A stretch of 64,000 nucleotides of DNA from Niveibacterium microcysteis (GCF_017161445.1 NZ_CP071060.1:1426001-1490000), one strand, 5' to 3'. Shown: positions 16,720 through 28,585, counted from the stretch's first letter. The notes: a model not told the origin generated them from the letters alone. Numbers and translations are program-made.

Positions 16720-18909
16720 TCAGAAGGCATGACGGTAGGTCAGCGCGACGGCTGGCGCCTCGGCGCGGTAGTTGCTCACATCGATCAGGTACATGCGCTT
16801 GTTGTATTTCGAATCGATCCAGCCGAGCACGTTGTAGGCGTTGAATGCCACCGTATCGCGCCCGAACACCCTGCAGGACGCGCCGAGGTCCAGAAATACC
16901 GCCTCCTGGAAGCTGTCGGTATAGCCGGGGTCGGACACTGCGGTGCTGGAATACGGGCCCGGAATGATCCTGTTGTTGATGTCGTTGGTGGCCTGGGTGG
17001 TGTCCTGCGAGCCGGGGTAGCCCCAGAACACCCTCAGCGCGCCGCTGACACGCCAATCCCCGTTCGCCTGCCAGACGGCGGCGAGCTTGGTCATGTGGTT
17101 GCTCCAGTTGCTCAGGTCATTGCCATAGCCGAGATTGGCGACCGAGATCTTCTGGCGCGCGCCGGGCTCGACTTCGAAGTGATCGAGCTTGGTATAGGCG
17201 TGCGAGAAGCTCAGGCGCAGCGCGTCGGTCTTGTACTCGAGTTCAAGTTCCACCCCGCCATAGGTGAAGTTCGCGACTGGCGTGGGCGCCAGGGTGGTGG
17301 AATTGAAGCCGATCACCTCGACGTCGTTGTAGTACGCCGAGAGATCAAGCCGCAGCGCACGTGAGAACGCATGCTGGTAGATCAATTCCACCCCTTGCAA
17401 CTGCTCTGGCGTCGAGAGTTGGCCGGCCAGATGCTGTTTGCGCAGCTCTTCGGCGTTGTTCTTGCGCACCGAGCGGCTGAGGACCGACTTGAAGGTGTCG
17501 GTCTCGGTTGGCGCGTACACCAGCGACCATCGCGGCGACCACATCCACTCGGTGTAGTCGTCCTTATCGGCGCGCAGGCCGAGGAAGTTGGTCAGGGTGT
17601 CCGATACCTGCCACTGATGTTCGGCAAACACGCCGTAGGCGGCCGAACCCCATTCAGACATCAGGCCGAGTGACGAGGAGTAGGGCGGCGCGTCCGGATA
17701 GCCGGGGCTGGCCAGCCCGTAGCGGGAATAGGTGTATTCGGCGCCGGCAGCCAGCGACTGCGTTTCGCTCGCCTGACCGCTGAGCGTGGCGCGCAGCAGG
17801 TACTGCTCTTCGCGGTGGCTTTCGACCTGGTTCCAGGGTGCGGCGACGTTGGCGAACACACGCTGGTAGTCGAACGTGTCGTAGCCGCCTTTGAGCTCGA
17901 GCGACATCGCCGGGCTCAGCGTCCAGCGTTGCGACATGTCCAGCGTGAGCTGCTGGTAGCCGACGCCCTGGTCGGGTATCGCCGACTGCGGCGTGCCTGG
18001 GGCAGCCGACCCGATCGGCTTGGTGCCGAACACCTTGTGCTCCCAAGCCAGTTCCTCGCCGCCGCGGGTATAGCGCAGCCAGGCGCGGAAGTTGTCGAGC
18101 TGGTAGTCCGCATGCAGCTTGAGCTTGGGTTGCCCGCGGAAGGCTGCATGGTTGTCGGGGTAATCGAACGGGGCGGGTTCGCCGGCCTTCACCTGCTGGC
18201 CCCAGGCGGTATTGAAGGTGTTGCCGTACACCACTGGCGCATCGTCGGGCTCGGCGCCTTCGTAGTTGGCGATACCGGCATACAGCAGCAGGCCGTGTCG
18301 TTCGCCGATCGCGATGGTCTTCTTCGCTTCCAGGCTCTGGAACTGCTCGATCGCACCGAGTTTCACCGTGGCGGCGTCGCCGCTCGCGTCACTGAAGCTT
18401 TCCGTCTGGATGCTGATCACCATCGACACCGCACCCGGGCCGTACACCACCGAGCCGGGGCCGCGCACGACGTCGATGCGCTGGATATCGTCGAGCATCG
18501 GCAGATCGCGTTCGCTCATGGCACCGAAATGGGTCCGCTCGTTCAAGACGCGCCCGTTCAGCACGATCAGGTACTTGTCGTCGCGGTCACCGATCAGCCC
18601 TCGCATGCCCATATGGGGGGCTTCCCAATGGTGCGGCAGGTAGTGGAAGCTGGGTACGTAGGTCTCAAGCAGATCGAACAGATTGCGCGCCCCGGTGTCG
18701 CGGATCATCTGGCGATCGATCACGGTGACCGAGGCTGGCACGCGACGCGAGGTGGTCGGCGTGATCGTTGCGCTTTGTGGAACGGTTACGTTGCCAAGCT
18801 GGCCAAGGTCGAGTTCCAGCACTGAAGCATCGTCGGGGGCTTGCGCAGCGGCGCAGCAGGCATGAGCGGCCAGCGCGAGCAGGCCCAGCCGCGGTATGTG
18901 ATGTCCCAT
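16720..18909 (-). CDS. TonB-dependent outer-membrane receptor
   Basis: A 729-residue receptor. ATG at 18909, behind GGAGGGGGAGC, opens a signal peptide (RLGLLALAAHACCAAAQA). A plug domain follows: RRVPASVTVIDRQMIRDTGARN, MGMRGL, KYLIVLNGRVLN and RIDVVRGPGSVVYGPGAVSMVI. The rest is a 22-strand barrel pattern ending in an aromatic residue (TYRHAF). The ligand cannot be assigned; there are no siderophore, haem or vitamin B12 genes nearby. It lacks the extra N-terminal signalling domain of FecA-type transducers. Its position at the head of the YfiR/CHASE8-kinase genes suggests its ligand or activity is linked to that pathway. Confidence 0.93.
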   Translation of the reverse strand: MGHHIPRLGLLALAAHACCAAAQAPDDASVLELDLGQLGNVTVPQSATITPTTSRRVPASVTVIDRQMIRDTGARNLFDLLETYVPSFHYLPHHWEAPHMGMRGLIGDRDDKYLIVLNGRVLNERTHFGAMSERDLPMLDDIQRIDVVRGPGSVVYGPGAVSMVISIQTESFSDASGDAATVKLGAIEQFQSLEAKKTIAIGERHGLLLYAGIANYEGAEPDDAPVVYGNTFNTAWGQQVKAGEPAPFDYPDNHAAFRGQPKLKLHADYQLDNFRAWLRYTRGGEELAWEHKVFGTKPIGSAAPGTPQSAIPDQGVGYQQLTLDMSQRWTLSPAMSLELKGGYDTFDYQRVFANVAAPWNQVESHREEQYLLRATLSGQASETQSLAAGAEYTYSRYGLASPGYPDAPPYSSSLGLMSEWGSAAYGVFAEHQWQVSDTLTNFLGLRADKDDYTEWMWSPRWSLVYAPTETDTFKSVLSRSVRKNNAEELRKQHLAGQLSTPEQLQGVELIYQHAFSRALRLDLSAYYNDVEVIGFNSTTLAPTPVANFTYGGVELELEYKTDALRLSFSHAYTKLDHFEVEPGARQKISVANLGYGNDLSNWSNHMTKLAAVWQANGDWRVSGALRVFWGYPGSQDTTQATNDINNRIIPGPYSSTAVSDPGYTDSFQEAVFLDLGASCRVFGRDTVAFNAYNVLGWIDSKYNKRMYLIDVSNYRAEAPAVALTYRHAF

Positions 18910-19074
18910 GCTCCCCCTCCCGGATTGGCGTCGTGGTTGCGGGCTGTTTGCCGATGCGAGTCGGGACAGCAAATCTCTTTGTATTTGTCCGCAAGCTTAA
19001 CTAACGGCAAGGTGGCGATGCACTTGAACCGGCACCCGCAAAGTGGTGGCGGCGCGAAGCCGCTGCTTTGGTGA

Positions 19075-21792
19075 TCAGGGCGCGGCGAGTGGTAGTTCGA
19101 GCGTAACGATGCAACCGGCGCCGGGTGCGCTGTCCAGCGTCACGCTGCCGCCCAGTACATCGCACACGATGGTGTGCACGATGTAGAGTCCGAGGCCGCT
19201 GCCGCCAGTGCCAAGGCGGGTGGTGAAGAACGGTTCGAAGGCGCGCGCCAGTTCCCGGTCGCTCATGCCGCGGCCGTTATCGCGCACGACAAGGCGCACG
19301 TGGTCGGCGCCGCTGCGCTGTGCAGCGATTTCGAGCTCGCCCTCGGCGCGGCCATCGAAGGCGTGGATCAGCGCATTCATCGCAAGGTTCTCGATCACCT
19401 GCTCCAGCGCGCCGGGGTAGCCATCCATCTCGATATCCGGGGCGATCGCGATGGTCAGCGCCACGCCCTGCGGCCGCAGGCGCGGCTGCAGCAGGCTGAA
19501 CAACTCGTCGGTCACCTGGTGCAAGAGGTAGTGGCGACGCCCCTCGGTCGACTGGTCGACGGCCACCTGCTTGAACTGCTGCACGATATGCGCGGCGCGC
19601 GAGAGCGACCGTTCGATCAGGCTCACCGTCTGCTGCGCGAGGTTGGTGAAATCCTGCAGCGCGCTGCGGCGCAGGCTACCGCCTTCGATCGTCCGGCCGA
19701 AGTCGCGCAACTCGCCGGCCAGGCTGCTGGCTGCGGTGATGCCGTTGCCGAGCGGCGTGTTGAGTTCGTGTGCGACACCTGCGACAAGGCGCCCAAGCGA
19801 GGCCAGCTTCTCGCTGCGCATCAGCTCCTGTTCGGCGCGCTGCAAATGCTGCTGGGCCACGCGGCGCTCGGTTACGTCAATGCCGACGCCGCGGTAGCCG
19901 ACGAAGCGGCCGTGCAGGAACTGCGGCGCGCCGGAAAGCTCCAGGTAGCGCAGCGGCCCGTCGGGCTGGGTCTGGAGCCTGAGTGCCACCGCATGGAAGG
20001 GCGCGTGGCGCGTCATGCGCGCGAGCAGCGGGGCGAGGCCGCTTGCGTCGTCCGTGCTGAGCGGCAGACCCTCCAGCGTACGCCCGACCCAGTCCGCGGG
20101 GCGAATATCGGCGTCGGCGAGGCCCTTGCCGACGATCTCGACCAAGCGCAGATCGGCATCCATCGTCCAGTACCAGTCCGACGAGAGTTCGGTCAGCTCG
20201 CGGAAACGTGCCTGCTTGTCGCGCAAAGCGCGCACCAGGGGGCGGATCAGCGCGGTCAGCAGCCAGCCGCCGAGCAGAATCGTGGGCAGCGCAAACAGCA
20301 GCACGCGGTGCAATAGCCGGCGCAGCGGCGCATAGAATTCCTGCGCATCAACGGTGATCAACATCATCAAGCCATTGCTGCTGACCTTGCGCGACAGATT
20401 CAAGCGCCCCATCGGCCGGTAGGCGATCACTGCCGTGCGCCCTTGCTCGTCGCGCAGCAGTTGCGGCGTGCTGGAGTCGCCCGCCTCGCCGTATAGCGTG
20501 GCGGCGTCGATGAAGCTGCGTACGGCGGTATCGCGCGGCATCCACAGCGCGTCCGGATTACGCGAGCGGAGGCAGCGCACAGCCCCTTGATAGAGCCCGC
20601 AAATGGCCATCTGCCCGGTGTTGCCGAGGTCGAAATCGGTCTCGGCGAGTTGCTCCCACGCCGGCACCGCGTGCTGGATCACGATCTCGCCGACGCGATT
20701 GCGTTGGGCGTCCTCAATGTCCAGCCGTTGCAGCGCGAACGGCACACCCTGATGCCACAGCAGGCTGACATCACTGCGCCGGCGGGTTGTTGACCACAAC
20801 ACGGTGCCATCCAGAAAGTCGCCATGACGCGCCAGTTCCTGCCCCCGCGCATTGCGGATCGACACCGCACGCGCAATGCTGGCGCGGGCGGTTTGCGACG
20901 GGTTCGCCGGCGGTAGCAGTTCGTCGACCATTTGCTGCAGCTTGGCCACGGTCGCGGCGTCAGGCTTGTCGGCTTCATGCGCCAGCAGCGCACCGATCTG
21001 GCGATCGCGAACCAGCGGCGCCGAGTTCAGATGCAGCGCGTCGAGTGCCGAATAGAAGACGAACTGCCGGGTCTGCAGCGTCGCCTCAAGATGCTGGTAG
21101 AGCGCCGTCTCCAGCTCAGCCTGCAGCGCCGCGAAGCTGATCAGCCCGGTGGCGAAGGCGATCATCGTCAGCAGCCCGAGGCCGATACGGCTGATCAGCG
21201 ACTCTTCGCGCTGCTCCCCTGGCCGCAGCCGCGAACGCTCGCGCAGCAGCAGGATCGCGAGCATGAACATCGCACCGGCGAGCGGAAGCGCTTGAGGGCG
21301 CAGCGCGCGCTGCCCGTACATCAGATCGAGGTGGATGTGGTTGCTGGCAATGACAAGCGCGCCGCCGCAGACCAGGGTCACGGCGGCCGGGGTCAGTAAC
21401 CGGGCAAGCCGCGGAGCGGGGCGCTGAAGCGTCCAGGCCCAGATTGCCCACGCCGCGGCGCAAAGGATGGCCGGCCACGAGCGAGAAGCTTCCGGCCACA
21501 GGCGGCTTGCCAGGCTGGCAGGCGGCCACGCGTGCACCAGTGGAACGAGCGTTAGAGCTGCCACCAGAAGGGTCGCAGCGCGCAAACGCGGGGCATTGGT
21601 AATGCCCGCACTGAGGGCCAGCGCCGCAGCCAGCGCCATGCCGCCCGCGCTTGGGTTCAGCCACAGTTCGCTGTGTGCAGGTGCTGGCAGCAGCAACGCC
21701 AGCGACGCTCCCAACACCAGCACGCCATAGAGTGCCAGCAGGGCCATCGTGCCGCGTCTGAGGACATCGAATGGCTCTGTGCTGACTGCCAC
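19075..21792 (-). CDS. Multi-TM sensor histidine kinase (7TM + extracytoplasmic domain + PAS)
   Basis: A 905-residue kinase starting at GTG 21792 (AGGAG 8 bases upstream). Residues 15-225 hold about seven hydrophobic helices, like a MASE-type membrane sensor. Residues 226-505 are an extracytoplasmic region probably of Cache type (contains FVFYSALDALHL and TVLWSTTRR). TM at about 506-525; PAS about 545-650 with YRGVGIDVTERR; then VAGVAHELNTPLG with the phospho-acceptor His, and HATPase motifs VRDNGRGM and GGSGLGLYIVH. Its kinase core is close in wording to the CHASE8 kinase 3 kb downstream, so they look like paralogues. No receiver-domain gene is adjacent. It ends 165 bases before the TonB receptor start. 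Confidence 0.92.
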   Translation of the reverse strand: MAVSTEPFDVLRRGTMALLALYGVLVLGASLALLLPAPAHSELWLNPSAGGMALAAALALSAGITNAPRLRAATLLVAALTLVPLVHAWPPASLASRLWPEASRSWPAILCAAAWAIWAWTLQRPAPRLARLLTPAAVTLVCGGALVIASNHIHLDLMYGQRALRPQALPLAGAMFMLAILLLRERSRLRPGEQREESLISRIGLGLLTMIAFATGLISFAALQAELETALYQHLEATLQTRQFVFYSALDALHLNSAPLVRDRQIGALLAHEADKPDAATVAKLQQMVDELLPPANPSQTARASIARAVSIRNARGQELARHGDFLDGTVLWSTTRRRSDVSLLWHQGVPFALQRLDIEDAQRNRVGEIVIQHAVPAWEQLAETDFDLGNTGQMAICGLYQGAVRCLRSRNPDALWMPRDTAVRSFIDAATLYGEAGDSSTPQLLRDEQGRTAVIAYRPMGRLNLSRKVSSNGLMMLITVDAQEFYAPLRRLLHRVLLFALPTILLGGWLLTALIRPLVRALRDKQARFRELTELSSDWYWTMDADLRLVEIVGKGLADADIRPADWVGRTLEGLPLSTDDASGLAPLLARMTRHAPFHAVALRLQTQPDGPLRYLELSGAPQFLHGRFVGYRGVGIDVTERRVAQQHLQRAEQELMRSEKLASLGRLVAGVAHELNTPLGNGITAASSLAGELRDFGRTIEGGSLRRSALQDFTNLAQQTVSLIERSLSRAAHIVQQFKQVAVDQSTEGRRHYLLHQVTDELFSLLQPRLRPQGVALTIAIAPDIEMDGYPGALEQVIENLAMNALIHAFDGRAEGELEIAAQRSGADHVRLVVRDNGRGMSDRELARAFEPFFTTRLGTGGSGLGLYIVHTIVCDVLGGSVTLDSAPGAGCIVTLELPLAAP

Positions 21793-21855
21793 TCACCGCG
21801 CTCCTGTCTGATCGGGCATGCCGAACGCCGCCCGTTACCGCAAGGCTATCGGCAA

Positions 21856-21885
21856 GGCGGCGCGCGACTTGAGCCGCGCGCCGCC
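21856..21885 (-). terminator. GC hairpin past glgX
   Basis: A perfect 11-bp stem of G/C pairs (21856-21866 with 21875-21885) with an 8-nt loop sits 8 bases past the glgX stop. No T-run follows on the minus strand, so it may pause transcription or protect the mRNA end instead of terminating fully. Confidence 0.45.
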
Positions 21886-21893
21886 GGCACGCG

Positions 21894-24029
<2,136 letters not shown>

Positions 24030-24185
24030 GAGACGATCCTCGTCAGGGCAGGCCATCGCCTGCAGCTACCTTGATCGTAGAAGGCCGGCGTGCCCCTCGC
24101 CATGCGATTCGCGTCCCCGCCGGACGGGAGCCGCCCGCGGGCGCTCGGGGCGGCCCCTGGTCCGGCGCGCCCCGGGATCGTCAGA

Positions 24186-26846
24186 TCAGAGCTGGCTGAG
24201 CTGTTGGCGGGCGTAATCCGAGCCGCTGCCGCTGGGGGCGAGTTCCAGGTAGGTGCCGAAGGCCTTGCGCGCGCAGTCCTTGTCGCCCGATTGCGCGCAG
24301 GCGTCGCCCAGGTTGCGGTAGGCAATCGCGCGTGAGGGGTCCATCTTGATCGTGTTCTCAAACCAGCGCGCCGCCTCCTTGTACTTCTGCTGCTTCAGGT
24401 AGATGAAGCCGAGGTTGTTCGCGGCCAGTGCGAAGTCCGGGCGCTGCTTGAGTGCTTCGGTGAACTGCGCCTCAGCGGCGGCGTACTGCTGCTCGCGGTA
24501 CAACTGCAGCCCGCGGTCGTTGGCGCGTTGCGCCAGTTGGCGAGCGTTCGCCGCGACCGGTTTCGGTACCGCCAGCTTGGTTTCGTTGCCTTGCAGATCC
24601 TTCACCACCACCGGCGCGCTGCTGGCAACAGTGGGCGCGGCTTCGGCGAGTTTCTGGTTCAGCGCGACGGCGTCGCGCGGCAGCTGTTCGGTGCTCGGGC
24701 TGAGGAACTCGTTGCCGGACTTGAGCTGGAACACGAACTCACCGCCCTGCGAGCCGGGCAGGCTGCCGAAGGCTGGTGTCTGCTGCGAGATACCGGCCAC
24801 GGCCGGGGCGATGTAGGCCGCCAGTTCGGTGCCGGTGATGAAGCCGTCGCCGTTCAGATCGGCCTTGCCGCCCAGCGCTTGCAGCAGCGTCCAGGTAAAC
24901 ACCGAATGCCCGCCGGGGCCACCGTCCGCCACCAACTGGTCGGCACCGCCCGCGGTGAGCATCTGGCGGCCAATGCGACGTGCGTTCTCCTTCAGGAAAC
25001 TGTTGTTGCCGCCGCCTCGGGTGAGCCCGAGCCCGCTGTAGCACGCATCCATCACGAACAGCACATGCTTGGCCGTGAGGCTCTCGGCGATGTTCTGGAT
25101 CTCGGTCATCGGGATCGCGTCGGACGCCATCTGGGCCGGGTCGGAATCAACCGGGATGATGTAGCCCAGATCGCGGCCGGAGCTGAGCTTGCGGGTCGCG
25201 CCGTGGCCGGCGAAGAACACGAAGATGCGGTCGTTCTTCTTTACGCCGCCGTGGGCGAGCCGGTCGTGGAACGTCGAGAGGATCGCGTTGCGCGTTGCCT
25301 CGCCGTTCTTCAGGCTGAAAACCCGTTCGCTGGCGAAGCCGAATTCGTCGATCAGCGTCTGGCGGATTGCGTCGGCGTCGCGTGCGGCGTACTGCAGCTT
25401 GGGCCATTTGGCGTAGTTGTCGATGCCGACGACGACTGCCCATGAATCCTCGTAGCCGGTCGTGACGGTGGTCTTCTCCTCCGCCTGCGAGGCGGGCACG
25501 CTCGCGGCGGTAAAGCCCTTGCCGTCCCAGCCGGCGAAGCGGTAGCCCTCGGCCGTGAGCTGTTCGAGGATCTTGGGCAGCGCGGTGACGGTGCGCTCGT
25601 GGATGTCGTGGAACAGGATGATGCCGCGACCTTCCTTGGCGACACTCTTGAGCACGCGGTCGGCGATCGAGTTGGGCACCGGGTCGGCCCAGTCCAGCGA
25701 ATCGATGTTCCACATGATCGAACGCAGTTTCAGCGCGGCCAGTTCGTTCATAGCCTCGCGGCTGCTTGCCCCATATGGGAAGCGGAAGAGGCCGGACGGC
25801 GCCGGGTCGACTGCCTTCAGCAGCAGGTCGGTGCGGCTGATCTCGGCTTTCAGCGGGTCGCCCGACGCTTTCGATAGCTGTGCATGGCTGTAGCTATGGT
25901 TGGCCAGCACATAGCCATCCGCCTTCAGCCGCTTTGCGACGCTCGCACGCGCACCGAGCTGGGCCTTGCCTGCGTCGGATACCGTGCCGAGGTTGTTGCC
26001 GACCTCGAAGAACACCGCTGGCGCGTTGTATTGTTTGAGGATCGCGGCGATCTCTTCGGTGTAGGCGTTGTGCGGGCCATCGTCGAAGGTCAGCACCAGC
26101 GTCTTGGGCGGCAGGTCGTAACCGAATACCGGCTTTTCCTGGTCGTCATCATCCCCCTTGGCGGCGGGGTAGGGCACGATCTGCCCGTAGTCCTTCATGA
26201 TCTGTTCGCGCGAGTACAGCTTCTTCAGGTGCGCGAGGTAGTCGTCCCACTTCTCGCGTTTGAGCGTGATCGCGCGCGTATCGAAACGGTCGAAGACCTG
26301 CCGTAGCTCCTTGTCGTACTGGTGTTCGATCTCCTGCATGGCGTCGAGGTCTTCGCCGACGCGTTTGTGCAGTTTGATTGCCGGCAGCGTGGAATCCTGC
26401 TGCAGGCTGAGCTCCAGCGCCTTGAGCAGTTCGCGGTAGGCGAGGCGGTCGGCATCGAACAGCCCTTTGCCGGATTCAATCTGTGCCAGCAGCGCTTCGA
26501 AGGTCTCGAAGCGACGGTCGTTGCCGGAAGTCGTTAACTCGGTGATCTGCGCTTCCAGTTTCGCGCGGTCGGCGAGGTTTTCGTGGAACAGCGCCTGGCC
26601 GACCTGATTGGCGGCGGCGCGCTCCTTGTCGCTCATTGCGCGCTCGTCCGCCAGCAGCACGATCAGCTTGCGATAGCGCTCCAGCAGCAACTGTGCGCCT
26701 GGCAGCAGATCGACGACCGGGGCGGCGCTGCTTGCCGGCGCAGTGGTCGTGGCCGGTGTGCTCGTGGCGGAGGCGTTGGGCTTGCAGGCGGCAAGCAGGC
26801 CGGCGCTCAGCAAGAGCGCGAGAACAGCGTGAGGGGCGAGGCGCAT
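24186..26846 (-). CDS. Lipoprotein fusing polysaccharide deacetylase, caspase-like protease, EF-hand and TPR
   Basis: An 886-residue protein. ATG at 26846 starts a lipoprotein signal with lipobox LLAAC (Cys21). Residues 50-240 are helical and charged. Residues about 248-440 are a NodB deacetylase with all motifs intact: TFDDGPH (253-259), HSYSH (317-321), RFPYG (355-359), DSLDW, FHDIH (412-416). Residues about 468-700 are a peptidase C14/caspase-like domain with the catalytic pair in FFAGHG (His548) and DACYSG (Cys602). An EF-hand loop DLNGDGFITGTE lies at 663-674, and about three TPR units at 772-871. Both enzyme domains look active. It probably faces the periplasm or outer surface. The gene stands alone. 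The order deacetylase-caspase-EF-hand-TPR is one I do not recognise as a named family. Confidence 0.92.
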   Translation of the reverse strand: MRLAPHAVLALLLSAGLLAACKPNASATSTPATTTAPASSAAPVVDLLPGAQLLLERYRKLIVLLADERAMSDKERAAANQVGQALFHENLADRAKLEAQITELTTSGNDRRFETFEALLAQIESGKGLFDADRLAYRELLKALELSLQQDSTLPAIKLHKRVGEDLDAMQEIEHQYDKELRQVFDRFDTRAITLKREKWDDYLAHLKKLYSREQIMKDYGQIVPYPAAKGDDDDQEKPVFGYDLPPKTLVLTFDDGPHNAYTEEIAAILKQYNAPAVFFEVGNNLGTVSDAGKAQLGARASVAKRLKADGYVLANHSYSHAQLSKASGDPLKAEISRTDLLLKAVDPAPSGLFRFPYGASSREAMNELAALKLRSIMWNIDSLDWADPVPNSIADRVLKSVAKEGRGIILFHDIHERTVTALPKILEQLTAEGYRFAGWDGKGFTAASVPASQAEEKTTVTTGYEDSWAVVVGIDNYAKWPKLQYAARDADAIRQTLIDEFGFASERVFSLKNGEATRNAILSTFHDRLAHGGVKKNDRIFVFFAGHGATRKLSSGRDLGYIIPVDSDPAQMASDAIPMTEIQNIAESLTAKHVLFVMDACYSGLGLTRGGGNNSFLKENARRIGRQMLTAGGADQLVADGGPGGHSVFTWTLLQALGGKADLNGDGFITGTELAAYIAPAVAGISQQTPAFGSLPGSQGGEFVFQLKSGNEFLSPSTEQLPRDAVALNQKLAEAAPTVASSAPVVVKDLQGNETKLAVPKPVAANARQLAQRANDRGLQLYREQQYAAAEAQFTEALKQRPDFALAANNLGFIYLKQQKYKEAARWFENTIKMDPSRAIAYRNLGDACAQSGDKDCARKAFGTYLELAPSGSGSDYARQQLSQL

Positions 26847-26939
26847 GGCGGCTATGAACAAAAAGAGTCGCCGCGGAGTGTACTGCGCCGCGGCGCCATG
26901 CATTGCGCATTGCGTCGCGGCTGCCGACCAGCGCTGAAC

Positions 26940-27647
26940 TCAGCGCTGCACGATCGGGATGATGCGTTTGCCCAGCGGTGCGGCACGCGGCGCCAGTTGC
27001 CGGCGGCGTTCCTGCTCGCGCCACCAGGCGCGGGCGCCGAGCAGCAGCGCGAGGATCAGGCCATAAATCAGCGGCTCGGTGACGTCGCGCTTTACCAGCC
27101 ACCAGAAGTGCAACACCGCCAGCACGCCGATCGCGTAGACCGAACGATGCAGCGCCTGCCAGCGCCGGCCGCCAAGTCGGCGGATCGCGAAGTTGCTGGA
27201 GGTTGCGGCGAGCGGCACCAGCAGCACGAAGGCGGCAAACCCCACGGTGATGAAGGGGCGCTTGACGATGTCCTTCGCGATCGCAGCCCAGTCGAAGAAC
27301 TGGTCGAGCCACACGTAGGTGGCCAGGTGCAGGCTGGCGTAAAAGAACACGAACAGGCCGAGCATGCGGCGCAGCCGGATCAACCAGTGCCAGCCGGTGA
27401 GCCGGCGCAGGGGGGTGACCGCGAGGGTGGCGAGCAGCAGGCGCAGCGTCCACTCACCACTGGCGCGCGTGATGGCTTCGATCGGGTTGGCGCCGAGCTG
27501 GTCGTGCCACAGCCCGTTCAGATACCAGCCAAGCGGCAGCAGGCACAGCACGAACAGCGCAAGTTTGGCGAGCGTGATCTGTGCGCTGCCCGGCCCGCGG
27601 GGGGCGTTGCGGGCCGGGGCCGTCGGGCGGCGCGTTGCGGTTTGCAT
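26940..27647 (-). CDS. msrQ: MsrQ, haem membrane subunit of the MsrPQ methionine sulfoxide reductase
   Basis: A 235-residue inner-membrane cytochrome-b-like protein (ferric reductase-like family) that passes electrons from the quinone pool or a flavin reductase to periplasmic MsrP. About six hydrophobic helices are visible, with haem-ligand histidines in GWHWLIRLRR, FFYASLHLATYVW and ALHRSVYAIGVLAVLHFWW. Its ATG overlaps the msrP stop by one base (TGATG), so the two are co-translated. The C terminus is basic and cytosolic. Confidence 0.95.
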   Translation of the reverse strand: MQTATRRPTAPARNAPRGPGSAQITLAKLALFVLCLLPLGWYLNGLWHDQLGANPIEAITRASGEWTLRLLLATLAVTPLRRLTGWHWLIRLRRMLGLFVFFYASLHLATYVWLDQFFDWAAIAKDIVKRPFITVGFAAFVLLVPLAATSSNFAIRRLGGRRWQALHRSVYAIGVLAVLHFWWLVKRDVTEPLIYGLILALLLGARAWWREQERRRQLAPRAAPLGKRIIPIVQR

Positions 27648-28585
27648 CAGTAGAACTTCCTCAAATCCATGCCGGCATAGAGTTTGGCGACTTGCTCGGC
27701 GTAGCCGTTGAAAGGCAGTGTCTTGCGCTTGCCGAACTCGCCCAGGCGGCGCTCGCTCGCCTGGCTCCAGCGCGGGTGGTCCACCTCAGGATTGACGTTC
27801 GAATAGAAGCCATATTCGTTCGGCGCCGCCTTGTTCCAGGCCGTGCCCGGCTGTTTGTCGGTGAGGCGGATCCGAACCAGCGACTTGGCGCCCTTGAAGC
27901 CGTATTTCCATGGCACGACCAGCCGCAACGGCGCGCCATTTTGCGCCAGCAACTCTTCGCCATACAGGCCAAGCGCAAGCAGGGTCAGCGGATGCATGGC
28001 TTCATCCAGCCGCAGGCCCTCGGTGTAGGGCCAGTCGAGTACGGGCAGTGCGAGGCCCGGCATGCTGGCGCGATCGGCGGCGCTTGTGAACTCGACGAAC
28101 TTTGCACTTCCGAGTGGCTCGACCTGCTTGAGCAGGCTCGCGAGCGGAAAGCCGTTCCACGGAATCACCATCGACCAGCCTTCGACGCAGCGCATCCGGT
28201 AGATGCGTTCCTCAATCGGCGCCAGCTTCAGCAGATCGTCGATCGCAAAGGTGCGTGGCTTGGCACAGAGCCCTTCGACGCGCACCGTCCACGGCCGCGT
28301 CTTGAAGCGGCCCACGTTGCGCGCCGGGTCGTCCTTGCTGGTGCCGAACTCGTAGTAATTGTTGTAGCTGATGATGCTGTTCTGCGGCGTGGGCTTCTCA
28401 TCCGTGGAAAACGGGCTCTTCTGGATGCTGCTGAAGGGCGCGGCCCCGAAGGCGGCTGGCGCTGCGAACGCAATGCCGCCAAGGCCGGCGGCGCGGATAA
28501 AGTCTCGCCGGCCGCGATAGAGCGATTCGCTGGTGATTTCGGACGGCACGATCGGGTGCGCGTCGTCCTGAATGCGGATGAGCAT
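27647..28585 (-). CDS. msrP: MsrP, periplasmic molybdopterin methionine sulfoxide reductase
   Basis: A 312-residue catalytic subunit that repairs oxidised methionines in periplasmic proteins using a molybdopterin cofactor. A Tat signal is clear ([14 protein letters not shown], then an Ala-rich stretch), as expected for export with cofactor bound. The Mo-ligand Cys is in [15 protein letters not shown], and the family segment [16 protein letters not shown] is present. The 130 bases upstream separate it from the anti-sigma gene on the same strand. MoeB and MogA for its cofactor are encoded elsewhere in the window. The sigma/anti-sigma genes upstream suggest control by envelope oxidation (inference). 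Confidence 0.96.
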   Translation of the reverse strand: MLIRIQDDAHPIVPSEITSESLYRGRRDFIRAAGLGGIAFAAPAAFGAAPFSSIQKSPFSTDEKPTPQNSIISYNNYYEFGTSKDDPARNVGRFKTRPWTVRVEGLCAKPRTFAIDDLLKLAPIEERIYRMRCVEGWSMVIPWNGFPLASLLKQVEPLGSAKFVEFTSAADRASMPGLALPVLDWPYTEGLRLDEAMHPLTLLALGLYGEELLAQNGAPLRLVVPWKYGFKGAKSLVRIRLTDKQPGTAWNKAAPNEYGFYSNVNPEVDHPRWSQASERRLGEFGKRKTLPFNGYAEQVAKLYAGMDLRKFY

